IMG/VR virus record: IMGVR_UViG_3300018868_000040
Location: 1 to 26,431 of that record
Reading direction: 5' to 3' (one strand)
Source of the DNA: a virus
DNA length: 26,431 bases
The translations under genes were made by a program, and so were the position numbers. Positions 24,001 through 26,431 of this stretch are shown piece after piece. The notes under the pieces are model-generated. The model was not told the DNA's origin, did not search any database, and saw only the letters and a program-made list of their open reading frames with translations. Position 1 is the stretch's first letter. Every line of letters begins with the position of its first letter.

Positions 24001-24178
24001 CGATGCCGGCACCCTCGACGATGCCACCGTCCTTGAACAGCACATCAGAGACGGCCTTGGCCCGGTGGATCAGCGCGGCCTGCATGTCGTTGAGCTCGGC
24101 CGACTGGAGCACGCGGTCGGCATTGAACAGCACCCGGTTGTAGCGCTTGGCCGGGTCGAAGCGGTTGTAAATGGTCAT
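21065..24178 (-). CDS. DUF4815 tail fibre protein
   Basis: The N-terminus (YNRFDPAKRYNRVLFNADRV, LQSAELNDMQ and on to about residue 230) matches DUF4815, a domain I associate with the base of long phage fibres. The remaining 800 residues are mostly beta-rich, ending in a series of about 100-residue beta modules of the type found in carbohydrate-binding fibres (e.g. VHLTGVNLWFTAKGTSDVLV near 700; RLRLSLTGTHAARPAITNLR at the end). At 1037 residues it is the largest protein in the tail cluster and replaces the P2 H fibre. It starts at ATG 24178 after GGAAAA. It is not glycine-rich, unlike the next gene. Attachment to the baseplate through the DUF4815 end is likely. Confidence 0.85.
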   Translation of the reverse strand: MTIYNRFDPAKRYNRVLFNADRVLQSAELNDMQAALIHRAKAVSDVLFKDGGIVEGAGIVVNSTTGATLCEAGLVYVDGTVRPVPAGQLQIATVGIVNVGVYLQVAVVTEEQDPTLLNPAVGTRGYQEPGAWREQVTLVWGFKGDGQAGDFYPLWAVEDGSVRAREAPPNLDAITQALSRYDRDSTGGTYVVRGLEVVMGADLPTGQQVYTLAEGAARISGRGLELPASRRVVYDATPELLAIEDEPHASTTEGLQHIAFDRTPAVGTLTVKITVRSTHDIVHGGFNGAADPLPDTSVLLVESVKQGATVFAKDVSWKLTAGQIDWSPAGAEPNPGSTYQVTYQHIITAQVSNLTSTGFDVAGALQGSLILVSYQQALRRYDRLCMDSDGNITWIRGVPAEWSPVAPTVPQNCLSLATVYQSWDSNRRIDQDAVHMVPMQEHAALKVMVRRVFEDQAELRLSLDISGRNSGIKKGIFADPFLNDSMRDAGVAQTAAISGGALRLPIAITVHQLGLGITERQALAHGHKAVISQTMRTGQMLVNPYAAFDPLPTDLVLQPAVDRWIEVQTQWAKPIEQVFYVGSGSNTVTTEANILAESSTALETLRQIEVQFESHFGPGETVAAMTFDGIAVQPTALNGGALAANAQGLLQGKFTVPANVPAGTKSVEITGSGGNHASALFTGQGTLVQREQQQIVKYWYVRTDPLAQTLTTSATVHLTGVNLWFTAKGTSDVLVQLREAENGYPTARVLIEARLQPAAIVLDGKTQVTWSPVLADAGREYCVVLLCDDATTAVAVADLGKWDATNSRIVTAQPYQVGVLLSSSNASTWTAHQDRDMAFELLAADYTQTERLIDLGTVDVVDATDLLVQAYAHQPSAASSCVFRLTLDNGSVIEAAPGQVVTLASRYTGHIQASARLRGVGSLGAILEPGIQLVVGSLQTAGTYISPLVNAGGQVSVRVVLEADLPAGSSLTLHAQNQTAGAWTPVPFVSSSPQTAGVMELVYQLDNYAADKARLRLSLTGTHAARPAITNLRAVVL

Positions 24179-24220
24179 TGTGATTTTCCTGAGTGAGCAG
24201 AGCTGCGTCGGCGGGATGGG

Positions 24221-24703
24221 TCAGAACGGCAGCACGTACTCAAAGATCTGGCGGGTGGCGCCATTGCGAGGGAAGGCAGGCACGCGCTCGAGCGCGTACA
24301 GGCGGCCAGGGCTGGTGAGATCGGCGGGCAGGAAGTAGCGCTGGCCGGCGGGCAGGCCGGGCTTGACCTGAGTGCCCAGGAAGATCCCTTGCTCGCGGAT
24401 GGTCTCGCCGGCGGCCTCGGCAAACGCGAAAACGAAGCGCACATAGACGTAGGTGGTCGGCTCGGCCGACAGGGTGTAGCGGCCGGTGGCCAGCTCAATC
24501 TCGCCATTGGCGTCGGGTCGGCAGTAGCCCACCTGGGTGGAGGCCCGGCGGCCGATCTCGTCGACCAGCGCGGTGTTGGTGTTGCCCTCGGGCTGGGGCG
24601 CGTCATCCCAGGCGGGAGAGCCGTGGCCCCAGGCCAGGTGGATGGGCTGGCTGGCGACGGCGATGGCCAGGGCGATGCGGCCGGATTCTTGGAGGGTTGC
24701 CAT
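24221..24703 (-). CDS. Tail-fibre-associated protein of unknown function
   Basis: The 160-residue protein has an Ile/Leu-rich start (ALAIAVASQPIHLAWGHGSP), a GYCRPDANGEIELATGRYTL segment and a TYVYVRFVFAFAEAAGETIR stretch with REQGIFLGTQ. It is likely a beta-sandwich-type structural protein. I recognise no named family. Its position between gpI and the DUF4815 fibre suggests a baseplate-to-fibre connector. ATG 24703 begins five bases before the stop of gpI ends upstream, with AGGA nearby. Confidence 0.75.
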   Translation of the reverse strand: MATLQESGRIALAIAVASQPIHLAWGHGSPAWDDAPQPEGNTNTALVDEIGRRASTQVGYCRPDANGEIELATGRYTLSAEPTTYVYVRFVFAFAEAAGETIREQGIFLGTQVKPGLPAGQRYFLPADLTSPGRLYALERVPAFPRNGATRQIFEYVLPF

Positions 24704-24708
24704 GGTGG

Positions 24709-25653
24709 TCAGTCCTGTGTGTGCTTGGATTCAATGGAGGTGCGCCAGGGCCTGGAATCCCAAGGGCCCACCCAGCGGCGAGGCGCCGGCATGGGGCTTG
24801 AGATCTCGACGGCATTGGCGTCGGTGCGGATACCGGTCGGATCGGAGGCAGGCCACGCAATCTCTGCTTGATGCAGACGGCCCGGAACCATCAGCGGCTC
24901 ACCGGGTGTCGGGGCCTCGCAGGTGCCGGTGAACATGGCCCCGACACCGCTGTAGGTGTCGACGATCACGTAGCTGTCCAGGCTCCAGGCGTCCAGATCC
25001 ACCCGATCGGCGCGGGGCATGGTCAAGGCGTGCACAGCCGTGCCCGTGGCCTCGATAGCCCCATGAGGCCAGGGCGTCACGTCCCGGGCCTGCAGGTGGG
25101 CGAAGCTGGCCTTCAGGTCCCCGGTGTCGGTGCTGACCCAGACGCCCGAATCGTTGTCGAGCTGGCCCACGTCCATGGCCTGGCCACCGTCGAAGGTGAT
25201 GGGGCGCAGGTCGTAGCTGTGGAACACCCGATAGAAGCGGATATGGGCCGGGATGCTGGAGCGCACCACGCGGGCGATCTCGCCCATCTCGGCGGGGCTG
25301 GCGGCCCGGCCGAGATCGATGTGCAGGTAGGCGCCGTCTTCCTCGATCAGCACTTGGTCGAAGCCAAGCCAGCCCAGCACGCGGCGCACAGCCGCGGCGG
25401 TGCCGCGTTCCAGTAGCCAGGGGCGGCCGGCTTCCAGTAAGGCGGCCAGGCTGTCGAAGTAGCGGGCGAAGTCGGCCAGGCCCCATTCGGCGGCCAGCCA
25501 GGGATAGAAGGCCTCCGGGTAGGCGTCGACCACGCGGGGGCCGGTGGGTGCCATGGCCTCGGCCAAACCATCCCAGGCCGGCATGCCCTGGTCGATGGCC
25601 CGCTCCAAGGCGGTTGAGGCCGGTGGGAGGACGGTGGTCACGGTGGTGGCCAT
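24709..25653 (-). CDS. I: Baseplate protein I (gpI) with extra C-terminal region
   Basis: Residues about 1-185 match the P2 gpI baseplate family (LPPASTALERAIDQGMPAWD, YPEAFYPWLAAEWGLADFAR, RPWLLERGTAAAVRRVLGWL). The protein is 314 residues, clearly longer than P2 I (176), with an additional region from about 190 (e.g. DVTPWPHGAIEATGTAVHAL, DLDAWSLDSYVIVDTYSGVG) that is not in P2. The extra region may form the attachment for the different fibres in this phage (inference). ATG 25653 overlaps the stop of J by one base (TGATG). Confidence 0.93.
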   Translation of the reverse strand: MATTVTTVLPPASTALERAIDQGMPAWDGLAEAMAPTGPRVVDAYPEAFYPWLAAEWGLADFARYFDSLAALLEAGRPWLLERGTAAAVRRVLGWLGFDQVLIEEDGAYLHIDLGRAASPAEMGEIARVVRSSIPAHIRFYRVFHSYDLRPITFDGGQAMDVGQLDNDSGVWVSTDTGDLKASFAHLQARDVTPWPHGAIEATGTAVHALTMPRADRVDLDAWSLDSYVIVDTYSGVGAMFTGTCEAPTPGEPLMVPGRLHQAEIAWPASDPTGIRTDANAVEISSPMPAPRRWVGPWDSRPWRTSIESKHTQD

Positions 25654-26431
25654 CAGGAAACTCCCTCGTCGGTGAGGTCCAGCACGCCCACCACCGGGTA
25701 TTCATCGGCGGCCAGAGTGGTTGTCTCGGCGGGCCGCAAGTTGTCCACGTAGCGCACCGCGGCCACGCCAGAGACGTGCAACTGGGTGGTGATCCAGGAC
25801 CTGGGCACGGAGCGGCCCAGGCGGGCATAGGTGGCCATGGCCAGCGGCAGGCTGGTGCGCAGCTGAGCCACCAGGTCGGATGGGGCCGAGGCCTCACGCC
25901 AGATCTGGGCGCTGATGTTGACCGGCCTGGGCTGGGCTACGGCCACCGTGACGGGCACGCCCAGCGGCCGGGCCCCTTCGGCGTTCTCGGCATTGAGCAC
26001 GGCCAGCGCGGTAACGTCGGCCAGGCTGGCATCGTCGATCCACAGCAGCACCTGCACCCGACCTGGCTGGGGCTGGGTGGCCAGGGCGTCGCGCACGTTG
26101 AGCGAGGTGCTCAGGGCGATCAGTTCGTAATGCTCGCGGGTGCCATTGCCTGCCAGGGCGCGGATGCGCAGGCCAATGCGCAGGCGAAGGCGTTCATCCA
26201 ACTCGCCGGGCAGGCGCTCTAGACCGTAGAAGGCGGCCTTGTGGTCGAGGTCGCCCTTGGTGGCAAAGGCCAGCAGGGCGGCCCGGGCGGCTTCGTTGAC
26301 GCGCTGGCGGTACAGCAACTCGCGGTAAGCATGGGCCTGCAGCAGCTTCTGCAGGGGCTCGCTCTCCAGGTCGATCACATCGGCCACGCCCGGGTAGCGC
26401 TGCAGCAGGTCGGCGCGCTCGGCCTCCAGGA
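25653..26431 (-). CDS. J: Baseplate assembly protein J (gpJ), 5' part outside the window
   Basis: The frame is open to the window edge, so this is a C-terminal fragment of about 258 residues of P2 gpJ (302 in P2). The visible part (YPGVADVIDLESEPLQKLLQ, YRQRVNEAARAALLAFATKG, DHKAAFYGLERL, then VQVLLWIDDAS and SWITTQLHVSGVAAVRYVDN) is characteristic of the family, which forms the outer wedge of the baseplate. The GTG at 26387 is only an internal codon, not the start. As in P2 it comes before I, with a one-base overlap. Confidence 0.95.
   Translation of the reverse strand, partial: LEAERADLLQRYPGVADVIDLESEPLQKLLQAHAYRELLYRQRVNEAARAALLAFATKGDLDHKAAFYGLERLPGELDERLRLRIGLRIRALAGNGTREHYELIALSTSLNVRDALATQPQPGRVQVLLWIDDASLADVTALAVLNAENAEGARPLGVPVTVAVAQPRPVNISAQIWREASAPSDLVAQLRTSLPLAMATYARLGRSVPRSWITTQLHVSGVAAVRYVDNLRPAETTTLAADEYPVVGVLDLTDEGVS

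Noticed and set aside
22151-24196. Plus-strand open frame of 681 codons opposite the DUF4815 fibre
   Set aside because: Gly/His/Val-rich low-complexity product typical of an antisense shadow; the opposite frame matches a known domain.

Overview
The window is the left part of a P2-like (Peduovirus-type) prophage integrated at the 3' end of a chromosomal tRNA-Ser(GGA) gene, plus a short piece of host DNA. High G+C, the tRNA and the protein types point to a betaproteobacterium, most likely Burkholderiales; this is an inference from composition and families, not from a database hit. Bases 1-521 are host: the N-terminus of an OafA-type membrane acyltransferase leaves the window on the minus strand, followed by a non-coding stretch and the tRNA (522-611). 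The tRNA 3' end is the probable left attachment site.

The early/lysogeny part (612-10095) starts with a plus-strand tyrosine integrase. It faces a long minus-strand operon whose genes mostly overlap by 1-4 bases. Read in the direction of transcription from about 9.2 kb to 2.0 kb, this operon encodes a ribbon-helix-helix regulator, a P22-type antirepressor, an Ogr-type late-gene activator, small phage proteins, a primase-helicase, a deoxynucleotide-kinase-like protein, a zinc-ribbon protein and an AlpA-type regulator. A divergent XRE repressor (9244-10095) shares the control region with the operon. That region holds four copies of ACATAG, three of them exactly 29 bp apart, sitting on a good minus-strand promoter.

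From 10.1 to 11.9 kb there is a visibly A/T-richer accessory (moron) segment. It has a two-gene cassette, a small Cas2/VapD-like protein followed directly by a PIN-domain nuclease, and a convergent DUF4238 gene. Between this segment and the tail genes lie a small membrane-protein gene interrupted by a run of nine T, and a plus-strand gene behind a LexA-like box.

The late part (12.7-26.4 kb, all minus strand) is a contractile-tail cluster in P2 order with a replaced fibre module: J (cut by the window edge), I, an unknown protein, a DUF4815 fibre of 1037 residues, a glycine-rich fibre, two small proteins, FI sheath, FII tube, E and E' (with an intact T TTT TTG slippery site for -1 frameshifting), tape measure T, U and D. 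Head, terminase and lysis genes are not in the window and should lie to the right. The best candidates for something undescribed are the Cas2/VapD-like + PIN pair with its DUF4238 neighbour, the LexA-linked gene, and a glycine/aspartate motif shared by the repressor tail and the broken membrane protein.
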